DNA of 36,028 nucleotides, taken from contig JABFRM010000010.1 of the NCBI GenBank assembly GCA_013141155.1, positions 1-36,028 of the forward strand. Reading direction: 5' to 3'. The notes beneath the pieces are model-generated. The model did not search any database and was not told the origin of the DNA. It saw nothing but the letters and a program-made list of their open reading frames with translations. Positions 1 through 8,409 of the stretch are shown here, piece after piece. Both the position numbers and the translations under genes were made by a program. The DNA comes from Methylococcaceae bacterium. Its GTDB lineage: Bacteria > Pseudomonadota > Gammaproteobacteria > Methylococcales > Methylomonadaceae. Positions within the stretch are counted from its first letter, which is position 1. Each line of letters begins with the position of its first letter.

Positions 1-405
1 GATTACAATCGGGATGCAACCTTAATGTATCCCTATCGAGGGTTTGACCAAGCCGAACCTGGTTATCGGGGCGTATGTCATATTGCACGGAATGTCAGTG
101 CACCATATCCTTTTTGCGTAGTGTTTCGGCGTGAAATCTGGGCGCAACTGGATGGGTTCGACCCAAGCTTATTAGGGCCATTGGCTTTGTTGGATTTTGC
201 CCTGCGTGCTTCAATGCTTGAATGGCGAAGTGTTATTGAGCCGCAATGGTGCTTTGTGGCGTCTGGCGGCGCGTTTGCCGCTGAACAATTTACGCAAGAT
301 CAACAGGTATTTAAACAACGTTGGCAGAGCAGATTCGAACACGGCGATGCTTATTACAACCCCAATTTAGCGGATTATAGTCCCGATATGGGGTTAGCTA
401 TTTAA
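1..405 (+). CDS. Glycosyltransferase family 2, C-terminal part (5' end outside window)
   Basis: The reading frame is open from base 1, so the ATG at 25 is probably internal and the gene begins outside the window. The 134 visible residues match the C-terminal half of family 2 (GT-A fold) glycosyltransferases: a hydrophobic strand, then 'FRREIWAQLDGFDPSL', the usual 'GFDE' acceptor-side loop, then 'LLDFALRAS', the counterpart of the D-x-x-LR motif. The tail contains 'DAYYNPNL', common at the end of GT2 proteins that work on O-antigen or surface glycans. It should transfer a sugar from a nucleotide donor in the cytoplasm. It ends 7 nt before the convergent stop of the next GT2 gene. The donor sugar cannot be told from this part. 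Confidence 0.75.
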   Translation, partial: DYNRDATLMYPYRGFDQAEPGYRGVCHIARNVSAPYPFCVVFRREIWAQLDGFDPSLLGPLALLDFALRASMLEWRSVIEPQWCFVASGGAFAAEQFTQDQQVFKQRWQSRFEHGDAYYNPNLADYSPDMGLAI

Positions 406-412
406 AGCGTCC

Positions 413-1819
413 CTAGTAGTTAAACAAATATCGCCAGATTTTTGGCAAAATGGCCTTAATCACTTGATAGCTTGGTTTGGGGCGGCGGCAATAGGTTTCA
501 TCATTAATAAAAATAATTTCACGCCCCAACCAAGACAACGGCAAAATCGCTTTATAATCCGATTGTAAAACCAGATCAAATTGATTGCGTAATTTAAAAT
601 ATTGCCAATAACGCTTAATGATATTTTTTGAAACGGCTATCGTAATTGCACCTGGAATTTGCATGGGCAAATGATTATGCGGTACTGATAAATAACACAC
701 GGTTAAATCTGGGCGTTGTTTCATGGCTTTAACCAATTGACTTTGCATCTGCGTTGCTTGGGTGTGGATGTTGCAAGAAACCAAAATGCGTTTAATGCGT
801 GGTTCAAAAAAGACTGGTTCCAGAGCATCAACGGGCTTGGTTATACCGGTTAAAGTAATTGCTTTTTTGCCTGTAATCCGTTTTTTATAATCTTCGATAC
901 TGTCTAAATGTAATTGCGCTAAATCTAATTTGCCGAGTAGCGCATAGTACAAGGCCTTTTTGGCAATCCATTTAACCGTATTATTCACCGCATGGCTATC
1001 GCTGTGTTTTTCTAACAGATATAACACATTGCGATTATCATAATACAAAATCCAACTGGGCACTTTTGCAGCCGCTGATAAATGCCAAATGAGTGAGTTG
1101 GCGGAAACCAAAATACGCTTTCCCATGTTGGCAATGCGTAAACACCATTCAACATCATCAAAATGAATGAAGAAATCCAGCCATAACCCTGATTGTTTGG
1201 CAATCGGCGCACGAATCAATAATGATGCCGCCGCAACATAATCAACATCCATCGTCGCTTGGCAATGTGTCAATATTTGGGTCAGATCGACCTCTTGGCT
1301 TAATAAGTCCCTCAATGGCTGCGCACGCCAACCAGGCACTTGTTCAAAATGGCGATTCAGCACCAACGTGCCACGACTCCGGTCAACAAATGCCCCCATT
1401 TCATTAATTTGCCACGGATAATCCAATTGCAACATAGTCGATCCGGCAACGGCGGCATCGGGATTATGCTCCAAGGCTTTAACCAATTCCGATAAAGCAT
1501 GTTTATGCACGACAACATCGTTATCCAATAACCATAGATACTCATATTGCCCGTCCGGTTGCGCAAATGCCCAAGCCAAACCGGTATTAAAACCACCGGT
1601 GCCGCCTAGGTTTTCAGTGTTACGAATAAGGGTGATGGCGGGGAACAATTTTTCCAAAGCGGCGACCGTTCCATCATCACTGGCATTGTCAACCACTAAA
1701 ATATCCAACAATTCAGCAGGATACATAATACCTGAGAGTGAGTTTAATAAGTCGATGACATAATCTTTTTTGTTCCAGGTGACTATGATTATCAGGATTT
1801 TTGCGCGAGGGGTAGACAT
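413..1819 (-). CDS. Glycosyltransferase family 2 with extra C-terminal domain
   Basis: A 468-residue protein. The first ~300 residues are a GT2 catalytic domain: 'IIIVTWNKKDYV' as the nucleotide-binding strand, 'LVVDNASDDGT' at about 41-51, the glycine-rich 'NTENLGGTGGFN' typical of rhamnosyltransferase-like GT2s, and the metal-binding D-x-D as D99-N-D101. Residues ~335-468 form an additional region opening with 'IKRILVSCNIHTQ'. It resembles the N-terminal half of a second glycosyltransferase-like Rossmann fold, but I cannot assign it. The gene lies 2 nt downstream of the GT2 gene at 1822-2712 on the same strand, so the two are almost certainly co-transcribed and probably act in the same surface polysaccharide pathway. 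Donor and acceptor are unknown. Confidence 0.85.
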   Translation of the reverse strand: MSTPRAKILIIIVTWNKKDYVIDLLNSLSGIMYPAELLDILVVDNASDDGTVAALEKLFPAITLIRNTENLGGTGGFNTGLAWAFAQPDGQYEYLWLLDNDVVVHKHALSELVKALEHNPDAAVAGSTMLQLDYPWQINEMGAFVDRSRGTLVLNRHFEQVPGWRAQPLRDLLSQEVDLTQILTHCQATMDVDYVAAASLLIRAPIAKQSGLWLDFFIHFDDVEWCLRIANMGKRILVSANSLIWHLSAAAKVPSWILYYDNRNVLYLLEKHSDSHAVNNTVKWIAKKALYYALLGKLDLAQLHLDSIEDYKKRITGKKAITLTGITKPVDALEPVFFEPRIKRILVSCNIHTQATQMQSQLVKAMKQRPDLTVCYLSVPHNHLPMQIPGAITIAVSKNIIKRYWQYFKLRNQFDLVLQSDYKAILPLSWLGREIIFINDETYCRRPKPSYQVIKAILPKIWRYLFNY

Positions 1820-1821
1820 CT

Positions 1822-2712
1822 TTAAGTGCGTTTAAAAAGTTGATGGAGAATACTGTTTTGTTTATAAAAAGGTAAAAAAATGTTGTGTAAATCTGCTGGT
1901 AACAGTGTTTTGTCAATCGGCTTCAGCAAGCCTTCACGTACCGCTTTAGCATAACAACCCAGTTGCCCAAACAGACTGGCGCTATATAAGCCGATCAAGA
2001 CCCGCGATAGCAACATATAACTGGCCTGGGGCTGTGGATAATAACAGCGGATTAACCACAGCGTATTACGCGTCGGAAAAAATACGCGTCGCCAGCCAGG
2101 CCGTTGATTAGGCGTGCCTCGGTGAATAATTACGCATTCGGGGTCGTAAATAATATCGTAGCCCTGTAATCGGACTTTAAAGCTCACGTCAATTTCATTT
2201 TGATACAGAAAAAAATCATCAGGATACCAGCCAATTGCCTTAAACAAAGCGCGTTTGATAATAAATCCGCAACCGATAAAAAAAGGCGAAGTGGCCAGCA
2301 CTTGCTGTTGCGGCAAATGCCAACTCCATTGCGGTTTACCATCTAAGCCTTGAATATGACAGGCGGTAATACCCAAGGCAAGATTTTGATCCATCCGTTT
2401 CATGGCTTGCTCAATCTTCGTCATATCAACCGGACAAGAGTCATCATCTAAGACTAAAATATAGTCACCCGCAGCCTGATTAAATCCGGCTTTATAACCT
2501 GCTATACCCAGATTATCGGCAAGTAAAATGGCGGTGATAGCCGATTGTCCGCTTAAAAATTCCGCAGTGCCATCACTGGAGCCATTATCAACGGCAATGA
2601 TTTCGATATTTGGGTAGTGTTTGCAGAGCTGACTAAGTTGAAGTGTGGTAGTTTGCGTTTCAGCCAAGCGATTAAAATTAAGATAGACAATGCTGAGTTT
2701 GGTGTGGTCCAT
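1822..2712 (-). CDS. Glycosyltransferase family 2
   Basis: A 296-residue GT2 protein of ordinary length. Visible motifs are 'LSIVYLNFNRL' at the N-terminus, 'IIAVDNGSSDGT' at 38-49, the 'DNLGIAGYKAGFNQA' loop, and the metal-binding triad D89-D90-D91 within 'ILVLDDDSCPVD'. Further on, 'FFIGCGFIIKRALFKAIGWYPDDFFLYQNEIDVSFKVRLQG' contains the acceptor loop and the E-x-D-x-S catalytic region of this family. The C-terminal third (from 'RPGWRRVFFPTRNTLWLI') is the amphipathic tail found in rhamnosyltransferase-like GT2s, which often sits on the inner membrane. It is the first gene of a two-gene minus-strand operon with the neighbouring GT2. The sugar specificity cannot be read from the sequence. 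Confidence 0.85.
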   Translation of the reverse strand: MDHTKLSIVYLNFNRLAETQTTTLQLSQLCKHYPNIEIIAVDNGSSDGTAEFLSGQSAITAILLADNLGIAGYKAGFNQAAGDYILVLDDDSCPVDMTKIEQAMKRMDQNLALGITACHIQGLDGKPQWSWHLPQQQVLATSPFFIGCGFIIKRALFKAIGWYPDDFFLYQNEIDVSFKVRLQGYDIIYDPECVIIHRGTPNQRPGWRRVFFPTRNTLWLIRCYYPQPQASYMLLSRVLIGLYSASLFGQLGCYAKAVREGLLKPIDKTLLPADLHNIFLPFYKQNSILHQLFKRT

Positions 2713-3035
2713 GAAGACTGATCTGTTTTTAAAATGCGCTAAGTGGCATGGGTTCGCTTTGACTGGCTAGTTTAACATTGCCTGTTGTTTGCTTTAAAGG
2801 TAATTTTCAGAATGGTAAGAAAAGTGATGACGGGTTATCGGTAGGGTATCTCGCGTCAAAACGCCAAAATATCGCGCCATTCTTTGCACGCCTTCATCTT
2901 TACGCATCGCATGGTCGAGATACTATGTCGGGTTAAAACCCGACTTCCAATCTGCGTAACATCAGTTAAGAAATATCCTAAACGCAACATTACTTGCTCG
3001 GCACCAACACAGTAAGCCACCTTATTTTTTAAGGA
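2713..3035. other. Gene-free spacer between Hsp70-like gene and glycosyltransferases
   Basis: A 323-nt stretch without a credible gene. It holds the upstream region of the minus-strand glycosyltransferase operon and the downstream region of the minus-strand Hsp70-like gene. The only structure I see is the palindrome at 2927-2944. Confidence 0.6.
2927..2944. repeat. Perfect 18-bp palindromic hairpin
   Basis: The sequence gtcgggttaaaacccgac folds into a 7-8 bp stem with a 2-4 nt loop. It lies ~91 nt downstream of the Hsp70-like stop codon. There is no T-run on either strand, so it looks more like a short extragenic palindromic (REP-like) element than a classical Rho-independent terminator. Confidence 0.5.
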
Positions 3036-5789
3036 TTACTTCAACAACTTCAACCCCGGCGGCAACGCTTCCCCAAACATTTGCTTGGCTTCCGCTTCAT
3101 CCAATTCCCGGTAAGCTTCCACCATTTCAACCCAAGCAGCAGGTGCTTTGCTGAGCTTTAATTTCTCAATAACCTGCACCCGCAGTGGCTCATCAATATC
3201 TCGCGCCCGATCGTTACTCATTCGTGCCATCAAAGTGGCGGCAAAACCGATCTGTGGTATTTTTTTCCAGTCTTCCGCTAATAAACTGGGCAGCCATTGC
3301 GACACTTCCTTAACTGTAATCACATTATGATTACTGCCATGAAACGGTACACGCGCGGCAACCCGTCCCACTGCCCACCAAGTTTGTGCGGGTTCGCTCG
3401 ATTTTTGCAAGCGGTTTAACAACCAGCTCACCAATTGGATCTTATCGCTAACCGGCAAGCGTTCCAGCACGGCTGCCAAACGCACCATGTCATCGTAGCC
3501 GCGGGTTTTGAGATGCTTGGCAACACTGGGTTGCCGCGCTGAGGCAGGATTAATGAACTTGGCAATATCGCCGAAAACTTGTTGTTGCGCTTCCGTACTT
3601 AAACCGCCTGCAACCCGCCGCCACAACGTCCACCACTCTGTCCAGTTCTGGGTTTCGTTGACGAATTGGATACTGTGTGGATACAGCTTCCAACTTTGTT
3701 CTACTCGCCAATCATCGAGAGGATACCCAAAACCTGGACGCAAACAAAAACCCACTAAGCTAAGCCACAGCCGTTCATGCTGTTCCGAGCGTCGCCGATA
3801 TTTGCCGCCCTCCAATAGCACTGCAAACAAGGCGCGTAATAAAGACGTTTCCCACTCAGCCCTTACGCCTAAAATTCTCTCAAGATCGGTACGTAAATTC
3901 TTCACTGCCGCCGGATTCACGTCTTTAGATTTAGAGCCGAAAACCGCCTGAATTTTTTCAGCAGCTTGGTTAAAGTTGGCTGGCAAAGCGGCGCTTAATG
4001 TTTGCACGCCAGATTTTTTGCGGATTTGAAATTCCACATTCCAGCGTTGTTTGCTGGCATCCACTGCGACACATTGAATTTTTAAGGTGCCCACTTCGGT
4101 TTGTGTCACCGCCAATTGCACGATTACTTCTTGGTTAGCGAGCGTGGCATCCTGCTCAAAAGCCACAGCCAACGGCGGCAAGGAATGAAAATGTTCGTCG
4201 GTAATCACTGCCAGATCGCCTGGTTGGTAAGCGGTATCCGTGGAAGTTGACGCTAAGTGGAAGCGCACTGGCAAACCTAAGCGCAAGGCAAATTCTCGAC
4301 ATGGCAATACCACCTCATCACCTTCATCACTGCCGCGCGGCAAGATGCACACACCTTGTTGCGGAGAGGAACTGTCCGCCGTCTCCACTAACAGAAAATA
4401 ACTGCGTGCTGCACCGCCACCAATTTTGAGCTTTTTATCGCGCCGCGCCAAAGCATAACTCACCGCACCTAAAGCGACGGATAGTTCTGGGTGTTTATTT
4501 TCCAGCAACAGCAACGGCCTATCTGACCAAGAACGGATTAAATCAATGGCACGTTGCGTAATCGGTTGGCTACGAAACACGCCGCCGTTTAACAATAACG
4601 CATCCGGCACGCAGCCTCGACCTTGTAGTGCGTCAGTGGCAACTTGTTGATGGTGTTTTAAAAACGCCGCGATGTGTTTAGAGATGGCAGGTTCTGCGGC
4701 GTACGGCAACCCAAATTCCACTACGCCGCTGCGTTTTCGATCCGGTAATTCATCCAAACCCGACAAGGGGAAAAAACCATCCAGCGCAATTTGCCGGACT
4801 TCTTCCCGCGCCAGGACAACTGAACGCGAACCGCCAATGAGCAGGGAACCGCCGCCCAACAAGGTCACGCGCAATTGCTCTGGAGCATCAGCGGCTAACA
4901 ATTGCTCTTTAACCAAGCGACATTGTTCAATCAAATGCGACAAGTCCGCCGCCGACAAGCGTTTCGTATCCGTCATCAAATGGCTTTCTGCCAGATGTGC
5001 CAAGGCTAAATCAATATTATCGCCACCCAGCATTAAATGGTCACCAACGCCGATACGCGTCAACTTTGGCTCATGTTCGCCCTGCTCCACTTTAATCAGG
5101 GTTAAATCGGTTGTGCCGCCGCCAACATCGCATACCAACAACAAATGCACGTCTTTTAAGGCTTGTTGAAGCTTATCACTATTGCAACGCAACCAGTCAT
5201 AACACACCGCCTGCGGTTCTTCCAGCAGGCGCACTTGCGTAAATCCCGCCAGTTTCGCCGCTTCCAGCGTCAAAGACCGCGCCGCCTCATCGAAAGATGC
5301 GGGTACGGTCAGGACAATGTCTTGTTGCTCTAGCGGCGCATCTGGGAATTTATGCCGCCACACGGTACGGATATGAATAAGGTAACTGGCACTGGCATCC
5401 AAGGGCGATACTTTCACCGTATCTGCATGACTGCCCCAAGGCAAAATGTCCGCTGTTGCATCGACGGCAGGATGCGATAACCAACTTTTCGCGCTGGTCA
5501 CCAAACGCCCTTGCGATTTAGCACCTAAAACCCGCGCCGCTTCGCCGATAATAGCAGTTTCACCTGCCGCTGAAAATAATCGGTCACTGTTTGCCAATTC
5601 CCCTTCTGCTGGGTGATAACGCACAGAAGGCAACAGCGGTTTAGCCGCCACCTCGCCAGGAGCGATAAGTTGTTCGATGGCAAACAGTTGAATGTTTTGT
5701 GCAGCTTGATCTTGCTGCACATAGGCGACAACGGTGTGCGTGGTGCCTAAGTCGATACCGACCAAATAATGGGAAGATGAATTTTTCAC
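3036..5789 (-). CDS. Large Hsp70-family protein with C-terminal extension
   Basis: A 917-residue protein of the actin/Hsp70 ATPase superfamily. The phosphate-1 loop is 'VGIDLGTTHTVVAYV' (residues 10-24), phosphate-2 is 'LLLVCDVGGGTTDLTLI' (216-232), and the adenosine motif is 'DALLLNGGVFRSQPI' (396-410). The likely catalytic lysine region is 'TSAKSWLSH' near residue 101. After the ATPase domain there is no DnaK-like substrate-binding domain or acidic EEVD-type tail. Instead there is a ~450-residue region rich in Trp and Arg, which matches the layout of bacterial Hsp70 proteins carrying a DUF3731 C-terminus. No DnaJ or GrpE partner is adjacent. It is probably a cytoplasmic ATP-dependent chaperone-like protein; its client is unknown. 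Confidence 0.85.
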   Translation of the reverse strand: MKNSSSHYLVGIDLGTTHTVVAYVQQDQAAQNIQLFAIEQLIAPGEVAAKPLLPSVRYHPAEGELANSDRLFSAAGETAIIGEAARVLGAKSQGRLVTSAKSWLSHPAVDATADILPWGSHADTVKVSPLDASASYLIHIRTVWRHKFPDAPLEQQDIVLTVPASFDEAARSLTLEAAKLAGFTQVRLLEEPQAVCYDWLRCNSDKLQQALKDVHLLLVCDVGGGTTDLTLIKVEQGEHEPKLTRIGVGDHLMLGGDNIDLALAHLAESHLMTDTKRLSAADLSHLIEQCRLVKEQLLAADAPEQLRVTLLGGGSLLIGGSRSVVLAREEVRQIALDGFFPLSGLDELPDRKRSGVVEFGLPYAAEPAISKHIAAFLKHHQQVATDALQGRGCVPDALLLNGGVFRSQPITQRAIDLIRSWSDRPLLLLENKHPELSVALGAVSYALARRDKKLKIGGGAARSYFLLVETADSSSPQQGVCILPRGSDEGDEVVLPCREFALRLGLPVRFHLASTSTDTAYQPGDLAVITDEHFHSLPPLAVAFEQDATLANQEVIVQLAVTQTEVGTLKIQCVAVDASKQRWNVEFQIRKKSGVQTLSAALPANFNQAAEKIQAVFGSKSKDVNPAAVKNLRTDLERILGVRAEWETSLLRALFAVLLEGGKYRRRSEQHERLWLSLVGFCLRPGFGYPLDDWRVEQSWKLYPHSIQFVNETQNWTEWWTLWRRVAGGLSTEAQQQVFGDIAKFINPASARQPSVAKHLKTRGYDDMVRLAAVLERLPVSDKIQLVSWLLNRLQKSSEPAQTWWAVGRVAARVPFHGSNHNVITVKEVSQWLPSLLAEDWKKIPQIGFAATLMARMSNDRARDIDEPLRVQVIEKLKLSKAPAAWVEMVEAYRELDEAEAKQMFGEALPPGLKLLK

Positions 5790-6134
5790 GACTGATGAAT
5801 ATGGGTTTAAAAAAATGGCGCTTATTGAAAGAATGCAATAACGATAAAGGCTATGGCAGTGTTCAAATAGACATTATCTACTAAACCAAAAGCTTTAAGT
5901 AGCGTAAAAACTGCATAGCCTTGGTTTATAAGCGGCAATGCTCTCTTGAGCGCATAAGCCCTCCTGATTATAAAGATGCTTCAGCTAAGCACCTGCAAAT
6001 TTAGTGATGCGTAGTGATATATTGATGCTTTGCCCTCGTTTTTATGGCGTTATTTGTAACCGCTATGACTAAATGAGTATCAATAGCCGTATAAATGCGT
6101 TGGCCGAACTTAAATAAAACGAAGGAATGGTGCG

Positions 6135-6155
6135 CATAATTTTATACAAATTATG
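6135..6155. promoter_or_regulatory. Possible operator palindrome
   Basis: An 8-bp perfect inverted repeat, cataattt / aaattatg, with a 5-nt spacer. It lies just upstream of the four-site array. It could be an operator or a simple AT-rich palindrome; there is no direct evidence of a regulator. Confidence 0.3.
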
Positions 6156-6161
6156 TTTTTA

Positions 6162-6293
6162 GGTTATTTGACACATTCAATGCGGCAAATAACGCAATAC
6201 ATTACGCCTATAATTCAAGGCATTGCTAATAAATATCCCTTAAATTACATTAAATGTGTCAAATAACACAAATTTAATGCGTTAAATAACACA
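6162..6293. promoter_or_regulatory. Array of four 16-bp dyad sites (candidate enhancer/UAS)
   Basis: Four related sites: 6162-6177 (reverse orientation, AATGTGTCAAATAACC), 6181-6196 (TGCGGCAAATAACGCA), 6255-6270 (TGTGTCAAATAACACA) and 6278-6293 (TGCGTTAAATAACACA). All share a CAAATAAC-like core flanked by TGYG / CRCA half-sites. The best copy fits TGT-N10-ACA, the pattern known for NifA-type enhancer sites. The sites form two close pairs, with centres 19 and 23 bp apart. They sit ~185-315 nt upstream of the predicted sigma-54 start, the usual distance for a bacterial enhancer-binding protein. The identity of the regulator is unknown. Confidence 0.6.
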
Positions 6294-6450
6294 GTTTAAT
6301 TAAATATGGCCGCGCATGATCGAATTTTTCACAACCAGCTCGACATAGAGACAAATACACCGCAACAAAAAAACCCTTAATACATTGAATTTATAATAGC
6401 TATTTATAGCCCCTTAAAATAAACGCGTTTTTTTAGCTTATTCGTACAAT

Positions 6451-6467
6451 TTGGCATAGAACATGCC
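6451..6467 (+). promoter_or_regulatory. Candidate sigma-54 (-24/-12) promoter
   Basis: TTGGCATAGAACATGCC has the invariant GG (6453-6454) and GC (6465-6466) exactly 10 nt apart and matches most of the YTGGCACG-N4-TTGCW consensus. Transcription would start near 6477, giving a ~70-nt leader before the ATG at 6549. The upstream dyad array strengthens the call. Confidence 0.55.
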
Positions 6468-6548
6468 TTATTAACAGTAACTATGGATGGCTAATATTAA
6501 GCAGCCATTAGTTAAACTTAACAATAATGAATGTTTTAGGAGAAATGT

Positions 6549-7526
6549 ATGACACGCTCAATAAAAATCAAAAGGACTGCGTTTAGTTCAATTTCAGCCG
6601 TAGTCGTGTTAGCGGCTAGCCAAGGTGCATTTGCGCATACGCGCCTAGAAACCGCCACGGTACCGGAAGCAACCAGAGTGCATAATGCGCTTAATGTGAG
6701 TCATGGCTGTGCTGATCCCACCGGTGCATTAGCGGGCGAAGGGGCTTTAAAAAATCAACCAACAAGAGGTACCACAGTAGTTTTCCCTAATGCTATTAGT
6801 TATTTACCTATCATTGGGGTTGACTCCACTTCTGACGGCAAAGGCACAGCAAAAGTTTATACCCCTAATAAAGCTGATGCGTACTATACGCCCTTGGCTG
6901 GCATAGGACAGTTGATCCATACCGGTGGGCCATGGGACTACACGAATATAAAAGTGGATGCTTTAAAAAACAAAGATGGCTTTTGGGCCGGTGGTGCGCC
7001 GTATGATCAAACCATTAGCACTTATGTGCAAGTCGCTTTTTATTCCGCCGCGGTTACGATTGCCCCGACTTCTTGCGCCCGTTCAGTTACTTTTGAACTT
7101 GCGGTTGCGGATATTTGCGATTTGACTGCCAAAAGCCCGAATATTGGTGATGCGCAAGCGTTATTTTGGTCACCGATCCCCAATTTTGAAGGTGTGCCAG
7201 GGCAGCCTTTTGGCGCCGGCGTGGGTGATCCGGCTCGTGCTAATAATCCCGTTCCGGTTGGCCCTAAATTTTCTAATTACGATGGCTGGTCAAACGGCGA
7301 CAAAGTGGGCATGGGCGCTGCCACAGCAAAAGCTGGCGATGGCTGGAATTCACCTGCCACTTTAAAAGTCACCCGCGATCTGGTTAAAAATCCGTTGCCT
7401 GCTAGCTGTACCGGCAATGCGGGCAAAGGCGACGATGTATATATTTATCCTTCTGCTGAGCAAATTAATAAAGAATTGCCGGTCTGGTCCAATCCTGATC
7501 AAACTGGCAGCAACTATTGGAAATAA
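6549..7526 (+). CDS. Exported protein with mature N-terminal His, YcnI/DUF1775-like N-region
   Basis: A 325-residue exported protein. It has a Sec signal peptide with cleavage predicted after 'GAFA' (residue 29), so the mature chain starts with His30. The segment 'AHTRLETATVPEATRVHNALNVSHGC' followed by 'PTRGTTVVFPNA' resembles the start of DUF1775/YcnI proteins, where the N-terminal His is a copper ligand and an 'HGC...PT' segment follows. The rest (Trp- and Gly-rich, with Cys54, a 'TSCARSV' Cys, a 'DICDL' Cys and a 'PASCTG' Cys) is longer than ordinary YcnI. AGGAG lies 6 nt before the ATG. It is monocistronic: its own terminator follows at 7596. A periplasmic copper-binding role is an inference; the family assignment is moderate. 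Confidence 0.7.
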   Translation: MTRSIKIKRTAFSSISAVVVLAASQGAFAHTRLETATVPEATRVHNALNVSHGCADPTGALAGEGALKNQPTRGTTVVFPNAISYLPIIGVDSTSDGKGTAKVYTPNKADAYYTPLAGIGQLIHTGGPWDYTNIKVDALKNKDGFWAGGAPYDQTISTYVQVAFYSAAVTIAPTSCARSVTFELAVADICDLTAKSPNIGDAQALFWSPIPNFEGVPGQPFGAGVGDPARANNPVPVGPKFSNYDGWSNGDKVGMGAATAKAGDGWNSPATLKVTRDLVKNPLPASCTGNAGKGDDVYIYPSAEQINKELPVWSNPDQTGSNYWK

Positions 7527-7595
7527 AAGTTGGATTATCGACGCTTAATTAAATCTATAGAGCGCCGACGCCTGAACTCAGTTAGTTATCATATT

Positions 7596-7626
7596 CAGCA
7601 CGCTTGCTTGTAAGCGTGCTGTTTTT
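7596..7626 (+). terminator. Rho-independent terminator
   Basis: A perfect 10-bp stem, cagcacgctt (7596-7605) and aagcgtgctg (7612-7621), with a 6-nt loop and followed by five T. It closes transcription of the YcnI-like gene 70 nt after its stop. Confidence 0.9.
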
Positions 7627-7766
7627 GTAAGGCTTAGCTGTGTTTTAGGATAAAATGTAGCAACGAAAGCAGTCAGTTCGTCTACTTAGGCTGACTATCT
7701 GAATCCAGAAGACCAACATTTTTAGCGTTGCCAAGCACTGGTACGCGAGCGACACGAGTTATTATT

Positions 7767-8216
7767 ATGAAAAATACAGTATTGAAAAAAATTTTACTAT
7801 CCACAGCAATCCTATTGAGCGCAGGGTTTTCGTCTATAACCTTAGCCCATTCAGGCGGCGCAACGCTTGGCGCTGATGCCAGCGCAACTGATTTGGCTTC
7901 TGTTACTTGTTATGACGATGGCAATGGTCCAGCGGATCATTTATTGATCGCGGTAGAAGATGGTTCCGCTCCCATCCCAGGCTTATTGGTGAATATGCAA
8001 GCCTTTAAAGATAACAAAATGACCAATGTCACTGATCCAGTTTCGGGCGATGGAAATTCTAGCCCAGAAGCAATGCTTCGAGGTGGCAATGGCGATTATC
8101 GTATCTCCGTGAACAAAACCAATACGGGTCTCAGAGATTTTGAGGTTACGTTTCATTGTGAAACCAGTAATAATATCCATACCGGTACGGATATTAATGT
8201 TTTACAAGTGCAATAA
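7767..8216 (+). CDS. Small exported protein with mature N-terminal His
   Basis: A 149-residue protein. I prefer the ATG at 7767 because it opens a clean signal peptide 'MKNTVLKKILLSTAILL', with cleavage after 'ITLA' (residue 27). The upstream in-frame TTG at 7728 would spoil this. The mature protein begins with His28, as in the preceding gene product. Two cysteines remain, C48 in 'SVTCYDDG' and C131 in 'TFHCET', well placed for one disulfide. The alternating polar/hydrophobic pattern suggests a small beta-sandwich. I do not recognise the family. The His start and the neighbours suggest a metal-binding periplasmic protein, by inference. No clear Shine-Dalgarno sequence precedes the start. Confidence 0.65.
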   Translation: MKNTVLKKILLSTAILLSAGFSSITLAHSGGATLGADASATDLASVTCYDDGNGPADHLLIAVEDGSAPIPGLLVNMQAFKDNKMTNVTDPVSGDGNSSPEAMLRGGNGDYRISVNKTNTGLRDFEVTFHCETSNNIHTGTDINVLQVQ

Positions 8217-8365
8217 TTGCCAGGATCACCGCGGTAAGCAATTTAAATTTATAGTATATATCTACAGAAAACACACGCTCAACCATTATTAACGGGTCTT
8301 TCAGTTATGCTGCTGAGCGATTTTGTCAAGCACCAGGAAAGCGATAGCAACGCACATAACCTTCG

Positions 8366-8389
8366 GGTGGCGTTGGCTATTGCGCCACC
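8366..8389. repeat. Hairpin upstream of tlpA-like gene
   Basis: A 7-bp stem, ggtggcg (8366-8372) and cgccacc (8383-8389), with a 10-nt loop, lying 21 nt before the tlpA-like start. There is no T-run. It may be a leader structure or an extragenic palindrome. Confidence 0.4.
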
Positions 8390-8409
8390 TCATTCAAAAA
8401 TATTCACGT

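Larger units (their letters stand above)
5790..6548. other. 759-nt gene-free regulatory region
   Basis: This is the divergent spacer between the Hsp70-like gene (minus) and the exported YcnI-like gene (plus). I see no coding sequence. The right half is unusually AT-rich and carries an 8-bp palindrome (6135-6155), four related 16-bp dyad sites (6162-6293) and a sigma-54 promoter match (6451-6467). The left half (5790-6120) shows nothing I can name. Confidence 0.6.

Noticed and set aside
25-405. Complete small gene starting at ATG 25
   Set aside because: The frame is open from base 1 and the residues are the C-terminal part of a GT2 enzyme, so it is a truncated gene.
3036-5789. DnaK chaperone
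   Set aside because: It is far too long, lacks the DnaK substrate-binding domain and has no dnaJ or grpE neighbour.
6162-6293. Short CRISPR-like array
   Set aside because: The repeats are only 16 bp, one is inverted and the spacing is irregular; this fits protein-binding sites instead.
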